This document shows positions 1-7,267 of a DNA stretch of 12,285 bases, piece after piece (within the stretch, counting starts at the first letter, position 1; every line of letters starts with the position of its first letter). Where the stretch lies: contig JANWXA010000035.1 in the NCBI GenBank assembly GCA_025055465.1, positions 1 through 12,285 of the forward strand, written 5' to 3'. The translations under genes and the position numbers were made by a program. Under the pieces are notes generated by a model, which ran no database searches, had not been told where the DNA came from, and saw nothing but the letters and a program-made list of their open reading frames with translations. Source of the stretch: Candidatus Kapaibacterium sp. Lineage in GTDB: Bacteria; Bacteroidota; Ignavibacteria; Kapaibacteriales; HRBIN21.

Positions 1-666
1 GAAGAGCAGGACCTCTACGCCCTGCAGTCCCACCGGCGTGCCGTTGCCGCCCAAGAGGCCTGCATCTTTGTTGAAGAGATTGTGCCAGTGCCCATAGAAC
101 GGGGCAAAGGAGAGACGGTCCTCGTCGATCGCGACGAGGGGCCACGGCCTGACACATCGCTGGAGAAGCTGTCAGCACTCCCGCCTGCCTTCCGTGCCGG
201 CGGGACGGTCACAGCTGGCAATTCCTCCTCTCTCAACGACGGCGCTGCAGCCCTCCTCCTGGCAAGCGAAGCGGCACTCCAACGCTATGGCCTCCGTCCT
301 CTGGCCCGCTACGTCAGCTCCGGTGCTGCTGGGGTAGATCCGCGGTACATGGGTATTGGGCCCGTGCCGGCAACGAAGAAAGCCCTGCAGCGTGCCAACC
401 TCTCGCTGGAGGACATAGACCTGGTGGAGCTTAACGAAGCCTTCGCCGCCCAAGTCCTGGCGTGCCTTCGGGAGATGCCGCTGGACCCAGAACGGCTCAA
501 CATCTACGGCGGAGCTATCGCTTTGGGGCATCCTTTAGGGATGAGCGGTGCCCGGCTGGCCGGGACGTTGGTGCGCTCGCTGCACCAGCGAAACGCCCGC
601 TATGGGCTGGCCACCCTCTGCATTGGGGTCGGGCAAGGGCTGGCTCTCGTCATCGAGCGTATCTGA
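1..666 (+). CDS. Thiolase (acetyl-CoA acyltransferase), C-terminal part, 5' end outside the window
   Basis: This frame is open from base 1 to the TGA at 664-666 and gives the last 221 residues of a thiolase. Family members are usually about 390-400 residues, so roughly 175 residues, including the nucleophilic Cys near residue 90, lie upstream of the window. Thiolases cleave 3-ketoacyl-CoA with CoA or condense two acyl-CoAs. Conserved blocks are visible in order: SHRRA near the start, GTVTAGNSSSLNDGAAALL, the NEAFA block, GGAIALGHPLGMSGAR with the catalytic His, and CIGVGQG with the second catalytic Cys. The GHPLGMSGAR and CIGVGQG versions resemble the beta-ketoadipyl-CoA thiolase branch (PcaF/PaaJ), as I remember it, but a FadA- or AtoB-like role is possible without the N-terminus. 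The gene is convergent with rnz, and its last 132 bases are antisense to the rnz tail. Confidence 0.93.
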   Translation, partial: EEQDLYALQSHRRAVAAQEACIFVEEIVPVPIERGKGETVLVDRDEGPRPDTSLEKLSALPPAFRAGGTVTAGNSSSLNDGAAALLLASEAALQRYGLRPLARYVSSGAAGVDPRYMGIGPVPATKKALQRANLSLEDIDLVELNEAFAAQVLACLREMPLDPERLNIYGGAIALGHPLGMSGARLAGTLVRSLHQRNARYGLATLCIGVGQGLALVIERI

Positions 667-1578
667 GGGGATAATCTCGTCCCATACCAGCTCCTGCGCT
701 ATGTCGGTGTGGGGAAAAATTGCCCGCGCTTCCTGTAGCATAGGCTCCTCAGTGTCGTAACGAGAACTAAAGTGCACCAACAAAAGACGGCGGGCCTCTG
801 CAGCATAAGCAACCTCAGCGGCTTCAGCAGCCGTGGAGTGGAAAGTTTCGTGAGCCAAGAAAGCTCGGTCGCTGGCAAAAGTTGCTTCATAAATAAGCAC
901 ATCGGCACGGCGCGCCAGTTCAATAGCCGTAGGGCAGGGGCGGGTGTCGCCACAGTAGACGAATGTCGGCTGCGGGCGGAACGATGATACCTGCTCCAGC
1001 GTAATCCGCTCGCCAGAAGGCAGCTCTATCCAGCCCTGGCGCTTGAGCTGCCCCATCAGCTTCCCCGGCTTTACTCCCATAGCACAGAGGCGCTCCACAT
1101 GGAGCGCGGGCTGGCGTCGCTCTTGCAGCCGGAACCCAAAACAGGGAATAGAGTGATAGAGCGGAGCACAACTGAGTATCCACTGAGGAGACACGCACAC
1201 TTCACCCTGAAAGCCTGTCTCCAGCTCCCGCACCTGGAGTTCGAAGGGCAGTTCGACATCAACCCAGCGGAGCGTCTTCCAAACCAGCTCGGCCAGCCCC
1301 CGCGGGCCAATAAGGCACAGTGGTTCCTGCCGCTTGTCAGAAGCCATACTGGCAAGGAGGGGCACGAGCCCCAGAACGTGATCAGCATGGAGGTGTGTAA
1401 GAGTTACGAAGTCAATCTTACGGCGGGAGACACGGGCACGGATAAGCTGTCGCTGCGTGCCTTCCCCACAGTCGAAGAGGAAGACTGAACCCTCCAGACG
1501 CACAACAACCGCAGGAGGAGCTCGGCGAAGCGTAGGTGCTCCGCCAGCGCCCGTGCCTAACACACAGAAGCGTATCAT
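535..1578 (-). CDS. rnz: Ribonuclease Z (tRNA 3'-processing endonuclease)
   Basis: This 347-residue metallo-beta-lactamase-fold nuclease cuts 3' trailers from tRNA precursors, which matters here because the nearby tRNA-Thr has no encoded CCA. Visible signatures are FDCGEGTQRQ (35-44), the zinc motif HLHADH (62-67), HSIPCFGFR starting at H142, the GVKPGKLMGQLKRQG region (168-182) typical of bacterial RNase Z, zinc-bridging D211 in CGDTRP, HSTAAEAAEVA starting at H247, and H269 in HFSSRY. The ATG shares ATGA with the rny stop, so the two genes are probably translationally coupled. The conserved fold should end near residue 304 (EIIP), which fits the usual length of about 305. The last 43 residues are a Pro/Gln/Gly-rich tail encoded antisense inside the thiolase gene. 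That tail is odd and is discussed in the findings. Confidence 0.95.
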   Translation of the reverse strand: MIRFCVLGTGAGGAPTLRRAPPAVVVRLEGSVFLFDCGEGTQRQLIRARVSRRKIDFVTLTHLHADHVLGLVPLLASMASDKRQEPLCLIGPRGLAELVWKTLRWVDVELPFELQVRELETGFQGEVCVSPQWILSCAPLYHSIPCFGFRLQERRQPALHVERLCAMGVKPGKLMGQLKRQGWIELPSGERITLEQVSSFRPQPTFVYCGDTRPCPTAIELARRADVLIYEATFASDRAFLAHETFHSTAAEAAEVAYAAEARRLLLVHFSSRYDTEEPMLQEARAIFPHTDIAQELVWDEIIPSDTLDDESQPLPDPNAEGGQPIAGVSLVQRAHQRPGQPGTAHP

Positions 1579-3158
1579 CGAGCAACGGCAGTTTTACGAA
1601 GCTCGCGGATAACCGTCACCTTGACCTGCCCCGGATACTGCATTTCCGCCTCAATTCGGGAAGCTAACTGCCGAGCAAGCTCACTGGCTGCCTGGTCATC
1701 TACGCGTTCTGGTTCCACGATGACGCGAATCTCACGCCCTGCTTGGATAGCGTACGTCTTAGCAACACCATCGAAGCCTTTGGCTAACGTTTCCAACTGC
1801 TCGAGGCGACGAATGTACTCCTCTAACGTCTCCCGGCGTGCACCAGGACGAGCGCCACTCACAGCATCAGCCGCTTGGACAAGTGCCGCTATGGGGCTCT
1901 CCATAGGAATATCCTCATGGTGCGCCCCCACGGCATTACATACGATAGGATGCTCATTATAGCGCTTGACCAGCTCGTAACCCACCAGAGCGTGTGGAGT
2001 ATCGGCGTTCTCCACGCATTTGCCAATGTCGTGCAGTAAGCCTGCACGCTTAGCTAACTGGACATCCAAGCGGAGCTCCGCCGCCATAATAGCTGCCAGG
2101 TGCGCCACCTCGATAGAGTGCGCCAGCAAGTTCTGTCCATAACTGGAACGAAAGCGCATTTTGCCAACGTAGTGGAGGAGCTTGGGATGAAGGTTGTGGA
2201 GGCCCAACTCGGCAATAGCTTCTTGCCCAATGCGCGGAAGACTCTCCTCTATCTCCCGACGTGCCTTCTCCACAACCTCTTCGATTCGAGCAGGATGAAT
2301 ACGCCCATCGATGATTAGACGCTCCAAGGCAATACGGGCAACTTCCCGGCGGAGGGGATCGAAACACGAAAGCACCACTGCCTCCGGCGTATCGTCAATG
2401 ATGAGGTCAACCCCCGTTACCGCCTCAAAGGCGCGGATATTCCGACCCTCGCGCCCGATGATGCGTCCCTTCATCTCTTCGTTGGGTAGCTGGACAACAG
2501 TAACGGTGGTTTCCATGCTGTACTCGGCTGCAGTGCGCTGAATAGCTTGCACAACGATACTCTTCGCCTCGCGTTCAGCAGTGATCCGTGCTTCATCCCG
2601 GATGTGCCGGATGTACTGCGCAGCTTCATTGCGGGCCTCCGTCAGCAAATTTTCCATCAATAGCTGTTTTGCCTGCTCACGGCTGATACCCGAAATCTGC
2701 TCCAACCGAGCAATTTGTTCATGGAGCAGTTGTTGAGCCTCAGCTAACTTCTGCTCTGTCTGCCGTTGACGCTGTGCCAACTCCTGTTCCAGAGCCTGAA
2801 AGTGACGCTCTTTGCGCTGGATAAGTTCGAGCTTCTCCTGGAGGGCATCCTCGCGTGTTTTTAGCTGACGCTCCAGTGTTTGCAGTTTGTTCCGTTTCGC
2901 CGCCGTTTCGGCTTCAAACTCTTGGCGCTGGCGTTGCCACTCTTCCTTGATTTCCAGCAACTTTTCTTTCTTGAGGGCTTTTGCCTCACGCTCGGCTTCC
3001 TCCACGATCCGGCGGGCTTGGCGCTCGGCATCGGCCACCTTTGCGGCAGCCAGCCGTGACCCCAGAACATACGCCACAGTAAAACCAGCAGCCAGCCCAA
3101 GGAGACCGGCTCCGAGAATCCACAGTTCGCTCATGCCGTTTCGACTCATATGAAACAT
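1575..3158 (-). CDS. rny: Ribonuclease Y (membrane-anchored mRNA-decay endonuclease)
   Basis: This 527-residue protein has the full RNase Y layout. A short N-terminus leads into one membrane helix (about 11-33), followed by a long charged coiled coil (about 38-200). A KH RNA-binding domain follows with GRIIGREGRN at 231-240, and then an HD hydrolase domain with H347 and the HD pair H376-D377 in LLHDIGK. The C-terminal domain ends in RVIVEP and VKVTVIRELRKTAVAR. RNase Y starts the decay of many mRNAs at the inner membrane. Three in-frame starts are possible (3158, 3149, 3134). None has a clear Shine-Dalgarno site, and the third still keeps the membrane helix, so the exact start is uncertain. 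The longest start lies only 6 nt after the T-run that ends the upstream structured RNA. The stop overlaps rnz by 4 nt. Confidence 0.97.
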   Translation of the reverse strand: MFHMSRNGMSELWILGAGLLGLAAGFTVAYVLGSRLAAAKVADAERQARRIVEEAEREAKALKKEKLLEIKEEWQRQRQEFEAETAAKRNKLQTLERQLKTREDALQEKLELIQRKERHFQALEQELAQRQRQTEQKLAEAQQLLHEQIARLEQISGISREQAKQLLMENLLTEARNEAAQYIRHIRDEARITAEREAKSIVVQAIQRTAAEYSMETTVTVVQLPNEEMKGRIIGREGRNIRAFEAVTGVDLIIDDTPEAVVLSCFDPLRREVARIALERLIIDGRIHPARIEEVVEKARREIEESLPRIGQEAIAELGLHNLHPKLLHYVGKMRFRSSYGQNLLAHSIEVAHLAAIMAAELRLDVQLAKRAGLLHDIGKCVENADTPHALVGYELVKRYNEHPIVCNAVGAHHEDIPMESPIAALVQAADAVSGARPGARRETLEEYIRRLEQLETLAKGFDGVAKTYAIQAGREIRVIVEPERVDDQAASELARQLASRIEAEMQYPGQVKVTVIRELRKTAVAR

Positions 3159-3164
3159 GTTGCC

Positions 3165-3183
3165 AAAAAAAGCGCCGCACCCA
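3165..3183 (-). terminator. Possible intrinsic terminator at the 3' end of the structured RNA
   Basis: The G/C-rich 3' strand TGGGTGCGGCGC (3183-3172) is followed directly by seven T (3171-3165) on the minus strand. Its partner is either the distant 5' strand at 3393-3382 or the nearer CACCCACC at 3238-3231. Both would place a stable helix next to the U-run, as in a factor-independent terminator. Read-through must occur if rny has no promoter of its own, because the first rny start is 6 nt further on. Confidence 0.45.
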
Positions 3184-3395
3184 ACCTCGGTCGCAAAGCA
3201 CCGGGAGCGGAACCGGGCTCTGTTCAGTACGGTGGGTGATAGCCTTCCTACTTCTGGCTTCCTCCGAGCCCTGATGGGCTCCTACCACAATGGTAGGCGA
3301 GGCCTGCCATCCATAGGCAGAGCCTATCTCCCTCTGGGTGTTCGGTTAGCCGTTCGCTCACCGGACACAACCGACAACGAGTGGATGCGGCGCGT
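3165..3395 (-). ncRNA. ssrS: Structured RNA between zapA and rny, candidate 6S RNA
   Basis: Read leftward, this non-coding stretch folds into a closed rod. The 12 bases at 3393-3382 (GCGCCGCATCCA) pair completely with 3183-3172, with one G-U pair, and seven T follow at once (3171-3165). A second stem continues inward: 3381-3378 with 3189-3186 and 3375-3372 with 3193-3190, with a UU bulge. At the far end, GGC/GCC and CCTC/GAGG helices (3308-3299 with 3264-3256) carry two hairpins, CCTACCA-TTG-TGGTAGG (3297-3281) and AGCCC-ATCA-GGGCT (3280-3267). A further hairpin, ATAGGC-TCT-GCCTAT, lies near 3327-3313. A long rod closed at both ends, a loose centre, and a place beside zapA match 6S RNA, which follows zapA in enterobacteria and sequesters RNA polymerase. 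The length of about 230 nt is slightly long. I did not recognise a diagnostic 6S primary sequence, so a cis-acting leader of rny or a new RNA class is possible. Confidence 0.6.
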
Positions 3396-3412
3396 TACTG
3401 CAACGGTACCTG

Positions 3413-3730
3413 TCAAAGAACGATATCCGGACGTCGTGTGTCGACTCCGGGAGCAGAAAGACATTCGTCCACGTAGGCAATCATTCGATCTAAAGCTTCG
3501 CCAATATAGCGCATATCCACATCGTACTGTGCACGAAGTTCCTGATGTTGTTCTGCCAGGTTCAGAGCCACCAGTATTGCCATCGTGGTCGTTGATTGCT
3601 CTGGGATTTGAGCACGAAGCCGCTGCCACTGTCCATCAACTTCACGGGCAGAGCGTAGCAACTTCTCCTCGTCTTCCCCACGGAGGACGTACTCTCGTCC
3701 GGCTATCGTAACGCGTACCGAACGCTCCAT
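3413..3730 (-). CDS. zapA: Cell-division protein ZapA
   Basis: This encodes 105 residues beginning MERSVRVTIAGREYVLRGED, the usual ZapA opening of a beta-strand and a short loop. A helix containing LLRSAREVDGQW follows, then a long helical part (TMAILVALNLAEQHQEL and onward) that forms the dimer/tetramer coiled coil. ZapA binds FtsZ and bundles its filaments at mid-cell. The frame is open to an ATG at 3781, but I chose 3730 because homology begins there and a good Shine-Dalgarno (GGGAG) lies 6 nt ahead; the upstream start would overlap the previous gene. The stop is about 18 nt before the 5' end of the structured RNA. The gap to the upstream coiled-coil gene is 34 nt, which suggests one operon. 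Confidence 0.88.
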   Translation of the reverse strand: MERSVRVTIAGREYVLRGEDEEKLLRSAREVDGQWQRLRAQIPEQSTTTMAILVALNLAEQHQELRAQYDVDMRYIGEALDRMIAYVDECLSAPGVDTRRPDIVL

Positions 3731-3764
3731 TATGCTCCCGGTCCTCGCTGTCGTCGAAACAAAA

Positions 3765-4691
3765 TTATGCCTTTTCCTCATGACGAGGAGCCGACCGCTC
3801 TAACAGCAGCTCCATTCGCTGCAAAAGCTCTCGGAGTCGCTGAGCCAGCTCCTGGCGTAGAGGATCCGGAATTATGGCAGCGTGCTGTAACTGGCGCTGA
3901 AGCTGCTCAAATTGGGACAGCAGAAACTGCTGCAGCTGGCCCACTTGAGCGGCCAATCCTTCAAGTTGGTCCGCGGCAGGCACGGTGTACCCTTCTAAGA
4001 GGCGAAGCAAATGGCGCTGCAAGAGCTCAAGCTCCTGCTGGGTTTGTTGAGCGCGCTCTCGTTCACATGCTACCTCCTGTCGTAAGCGCTCCAGCTCTTC
4101 CAGGGAGACTTGGGCAAGCTGGTGACGTAGCTCAGCGTTTTCCCGGCGCAATGCAAGCAATTCTTCGGTATAGGTAGCAATCGTTTCTTCACGCGCCTGG
4201 AGCTCGGCCCGGAGTGCTTCAACGGCAGAAGCTTCGCCTATGTCTGTTTGCAGGCGAGCAACCCGCTCACGGTACTCCTCTAACTCTTTATGGCGGGCAT
4301 GGAGCTCATGGTTGCGACGCGCAAGCTCCTCCTGAGCCAAGCGAAACTCCTCACGCAAGCGCTCTAATTGAACTAAGCTCTCACCAGACTGGCGCTGCAG
4401 GGCAGAAAGTTGCTCCTGTAACTGTTCGCACGTTTCTTCGGCTTCCTGCAATCGTTGACGCAGAAGGAGGCATTCGTCTTCCCGCTTCCGGAGATGGCCC
4501 TGAAGCTCGTGTTCCTGCTGCCGACTCTGGCTGAGCTGCTCCTGTAATTGGTGTACCTCCGCCTGCAGCCGAAGGTTTTCCTCTCCCAGTTCCCGCAGGC
4601 GTCCACCCAGCAAGCGCAGTCGTTCCCACAGATGCAGGACGGTGGCTCGAAGCTCCGCCCGCGGCAGTATTGGTGCAGCCCCTGACTCCAT
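3765..4691 (-). CDS. Long coiled-coil protein of unknown function, between pheT and zapA
   Basis: This 308-residue protein is mostly Gln, Glu, Leu and Arg with heptad-like spacing from about residue 20 to 230. A short non-coiled link with Pro and Ala (around VPAADQL) follows, then a shorter C-terminal helical segment (about 240-300) containing IIPDPLRQELAQRLRELL. No catalytic motif, signal peptide or membrane helix is visible. The start overlaps the pheT stop by one base (TGATG), so expression is probably coupled to pheT, and zapA begins 34 nt downstream. Coiled-coil partners of FtsZ-ring proteins (ZapB-like) are known, and a place next to zapA would suit such a role, but that is inference from context only. 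Database hits to such a low-complexity protein would be unreliable. The absence of stops over 927 bases, together with the coupling, supports a real gene. Confidence 0.85.
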   Translation of the reverse strand: MESGAAPILPRAELRATVLHLWERLRLLGGRLRELGEENLRLQAEVHQLQEQLSQSRQQEHELQGHLRKREDECLLLRQRLQEAEETCEQLQEQLSALQRQSGESLVQLERLREEFRLAQEELARRNHELHARHKELEEYRERVARLQTDIGEASAVEALRAELQAREETIATYTEELLALRRENAELRHQLAQVSLEELERLRQEVACERERAQQTQQELELLQRHLLRLLEGYTVPAADQLEGLAAQVGQLQQFLLSQFEQLQRQLQHAAIIPDPLRQELAQRLRELLQRMELLLERSAPRHEEKA

Positions 4692-7099
4692 CAGCGACGC
4701 AACTGAGCTCCTGTCTGACGCTCTACCTCGACAACGATACGGTCCAGAAGAGGGATGATGTCTTCTTCACGCAAGGTGCGTTCGCGCGACCGAAAGCGGA
4801 GGGCAAAAGCAAGGCTCCGCTTCCCCGCTCCTATCGCTGGGGAAGCAAAAACGTCAAAGAGCGTAACCTCTTCCAGCCATTCGCCCCCCACGCTCCGGAT
4901 GAGTTCACTGAGAAGGGAAACAGGAACGGCAGCATCCACCACGAACGCTATGTCCCGTCGAATTGCAGGATACTCTGGTACAGGTACATACCGCTGCGTA
5001 GCAGGCTGCATGCAGCGGTGCATTGCTTCCCCATCCAGCACGGCAACAAATACGGGCTGCTCTACCTCTAAGACTTTCAGCCACCGTGGGCGCAACTGCC
5101 CTATCCATCCCAGAAGCTGCTCACCGCTGAAAATCCGCAGCGCAACCGGGAGTAGCGCAGGTAGCCTCCCCTCTGTCCAGGGGGCCCACCGAAGATTAGG
5201 GATCCGCAGACGCTCCAGTAGTTGCTCCAGAAGCCCGCGCAGGTCATACAAATCCACTTCCCTCTGCGCAACTCCCCACTGGAGCGGAGCCGCTGCCCCA
5301 CTCAGGGCTATTGCAAGGTGAAAACGTTCTTCATAATCCTCCAGGCATTGGCCGCTCCCTGCATGCTGCCGGAAAACCTTCCCCAATTCAAAAATGCGAA
5401 CCGTCCGCTCGCCAACCCGGACATTGTGTGCAATTACTCGCATGAGCGATGGCACTAGCGACGGTCGCAAGGCCGAATACTCCAGCCCTAAAGCATTAAC
5501 CAGCCGTACAGGATTTGGCTCCCATTGCTGCGCCGTGTCAGGGTCTATCAGCACAGGTGTAATGACTTGCTGGAATCCCCATTCTACAAGAGCAGAGAGA
5601 GCGGGATAATATAGTTCCGGAGGGCGCAACCCATCGGGCAATACAGCGGGAGCCAATGGTAAGTACGTTCCCTCCGACACCGGAACTCGGTCGTAACCGT
5701 AGAGGCGGACAATCTCTTCCACTACATCCACCTCCGTACTGACGTCGTTCCGGAAAGAAGGCACTCTCAGAGTACATGCCTGAGGCGAGCATTCCTCGAC
5801 ACGGAACCCGAGCCGTTGCACGAGGTTGTGTAGCTGTTCCGGTGGTAGTCTGATCCCCAGGATCCGCTGGACCCGATCATAGCGTAGGAGCACCCGTCGG
5901 CTGTTCTGCTGGGGGTGTCCAGCAATTACAGGCGCTGCGCGCTGTCCGCCCCCCAACTCTGCCAGCAAACTCGCCGCTCGCCGAAGCGCCGGAAGCACCC
6001 CACATGGATCCACTCCTCGCTGGAAGCGATATGCTGCGTCCGTCTCCAAGCCGTACCGTCGTGCCGCTCTCCGAACGAATACAGGATGGAAGAGTGCGGA
6101 CTCAATCAGTACATCGGTTGTCTCGCCCGTTACTTGCGACGACGATCCGCCCAGGACACCAGCAAGCGCCAGGGTCTTCTCAGGATCCGCAATGAGGAGG
6201 TCATCCGGGCACAGCTCATAGGTGCGCCCATCCAAACCAGTAAAAAGCTCGCCTTGGTGTGCCCAGCGGACGAGGACACGCCGCTGGGCGACGCGGGCAA
6301 AGTCAAAGGCATGAAGCGGCTGGCCTCGCTCCAACATAACGTAGTTCATAACGTCAACCGGCAATACGTGTGGGCGAATCCCCAGCCGCCACAGGCGTAG
6401 CTGCATCCACAGTGGGGATGCAACTGCCGCTACCCCCATCACCAAGCAGCATGAGTACAGCAAACACCCCTCGGAAGCCTCCACGACGACCCCTACAGGG
6501 GTATCGTGAACCTCATCCGGCAACACCGGAGGAAGGTGTACGGCAAGCTCGCCATAGGCAGCCAACTCCCGTGCAATCCCCAGATGACTGGCGCAGTCAC
6601 CCCGGTTGGGCGTGAGAGCTACTTCATAGCACACATCCTCCAACTGTGGTAGGTATTGGGGTAGTCGTACTCCCACAGGAGCGTTCTCTGGCAGTTCCCA
6701 AATGCGGTCGGCTTCCTCCCCCAATCCTAATTCCCAGCGACTACAGAGCATCGCCTGTGACATCTCTCCGGCAAACACTCGTACGTGCAGCGATTCTCCA
6801 AGCTGCGGGAGTACAGCACCAGGTAAAGCCACAGCTACACGCTGCCCCTGTCTTGGTGCAACGCCAGCAATGACCTGCACCACTTCCCCACCGACCGCCA
6901 CGCGACATATCCAAAGGCCATCGTGCCGCGGATGAGGGCGTACCTCCTCAACAAGTCCCACCACAATTTTCGAATACCTCCCACGCCAATCTTCAACCGC
7001 CTCCACCTCCAGGCCCAGATGTGTCAGGATTTCAGCGATCTCCTCCGCCGTCCACGGAAACTCAAGAAGTTCCCGTAACCACTGATACGAAACCCGCAT
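4691..7099 (-). CDS. pheT: Phenylalanyl-tRNA synthetase beta subunit
   Basis: This 802-residue subunit, close to the usual length of about 795, pairs with PheS to charge tRNA-Phe. Domains in order are an N-terminal helix/strand start (MRVSYQWLRELLEF), a tRNA-binding OB domain (about 40-150) with SQAMLCSRWELGL, the B3/B4 editing region with LTPNRGDCASHLGIARELAA (162-181) and NYVMLERGQPLHAFD (252-266), a B5 domain (about 400-470) ending in VVEEIVRLYGYDRVP, the catalytic-like core, and a C-terminal FDX-ACB anticodon-binding domain starting near YVPVPEYPAIRRDIAFVV. The frame extends to an ATG at 7192, but the extra 31 residues match nothing in the family and contain promoter-like AT-rich DNA, so I chose 7099. 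No pheS lies upstream; the neighbour there is a divergent tRNA gene. PheT leads the leftward cluster. Confidence 0.96.
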   Translation of the reverse strand: MRVSYQWLRELLEFPWTAEEIAEILTHLGLEVEAVEDWRGRYSKIVVGLVEEVRPHPRHDGLWICRVAVGGEVVQVIAGVAPRQGQRVAVALPGAVLPQLGESLHVRVFAGEMSQAMLCSRWELGLGEEADRIWELPENAPVGVRLPQYLPQLEDVCYEVALTPNRGDCASHLGIARELAAYGELAVHLPPVLPDEVHDTPVGVVVEASEGCLLYSCCLVMGVAAVASPLWMQLRLWRLGIRPHVLPVDVMNYVMLERGQPLHAFDFARVAQRRVLVRWAHQGELFTGLDGRTYELCPDDLLIADPEKTLALAGVLGGSSSQVTGETTDVLIESALFHPVFVRRAARRYGLETDAAYRFQRGVDPCGVLPALRRAASLLAELGGGQRAAPVIAGHPQQNSRRVLLRYDRVQRILGIRLPPEQLHNLVQRLGFRVEECSPQACTLRVPSFRNDVSTEVDVVEEIVRLYGYDRVPVSEGTYLPLAPAVLPDGLRPPELYYPALSALVEWGFQQVITPVLIDPDTAQQWEPNPVRLVNALGLEYSALRPSLVPSLMRVIAHNVRVGERTVRIFELGKVFRQHAGSGQCLEDYEERFHLAIALSGAAAPLQWGVAQREVDLYDLRGLLEQLLERLRIPNLRWAPWTEGRLPALLPVALRIFSGEQLLGWIGQLRPRWLKVLEVEQPVFVAVLDGEAMHRCMQPATQRYVPVPEYPAIRRDIAFVVDAAVPVSLLSELIRSVGGEWLEEVTLFDVFASPAIGAGKRSLAFALRFRSRERTLREEDIIPLLDRIVVEVERQTGAQLRR

Positions 7100-7214
7100 G
7101 AGCAGTAACCTGCACGCGTTGTCGGAAGCGAATTTACCAAAACTTTGTCCCCTAAACTTGCCCTCCACTTCCTTTGAGGTAAATACTCTCAACCAATCTG
7201 CTTGTATGGCTGGC

Positions 7215-7246
7215 TATGCGGCTATCCCTAAAACTTGATAATTTTG
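7215..7246 (+). promoter_or_regulatory. Possible Bacteroidota-type promoter for tRNA-Thr
   Basis: TAATTTTG at 7239-7246 matches the Bacteroidota -7 element TAnnTTTG exactly. TATG at 7215-7218 lies 20 nt ahead of it and differs by one base from the -33 element TTTG. Transcription would start near 7252, leaving a leader of about 15 nt before the tRNA at 7268. The region is AT-rich compared with its surroundings. This is a motif match only, and use of this consensus in the source organism is assumed. Confidence 0.4.
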
Positions 7247-7267
7247 TATTGTTATCACCGTACGGTT

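Noticed and set aside
1..666. Thiolase as a truncated pseudogene
   Set aside because: The missing N-terminus is explained by the window edge, since the frame is open from base 1 and all C-terminal motifs are intact.
3165..3395. RNase P RNA, tmRNA or SRP RNA as identity of the structured RNA
   Set aside because: It is too short for typical RNase P RNA or tmRNA. No GAGGAAAGTCC-type P4 strand, tRNA-like ends with a tag frame, or SRP GGAAGGAAGCA-type loop is seen.
3157..3711. 184-codon plus-strand open frame across the structured RNA and zapA
   Set aside because: It is antisense to zapA, its product shows no recognisable domain, and the region is better explained by zapA and the folded RNA.
3731..3781. 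Upstream zapA start giving 17 extra residues
   Set aside because: The extra residues do not resemble ZapA, overlap the previous gene, and the 3730 start has a good GGGAG site.
5915..6400. 161-codon plus-strand open frame inside pheT
   Set aside because: It is a shadow of pheT; the composition is Arg/Ser/Cys-rich and no domain is recognisable.
7100..7192. Upstream pheT start giving 31 extra residues
   Set aside because: PheT proteins begin at the MRVSYQWL-like segment, and the extra part is AT-rich likely promoter DNA.
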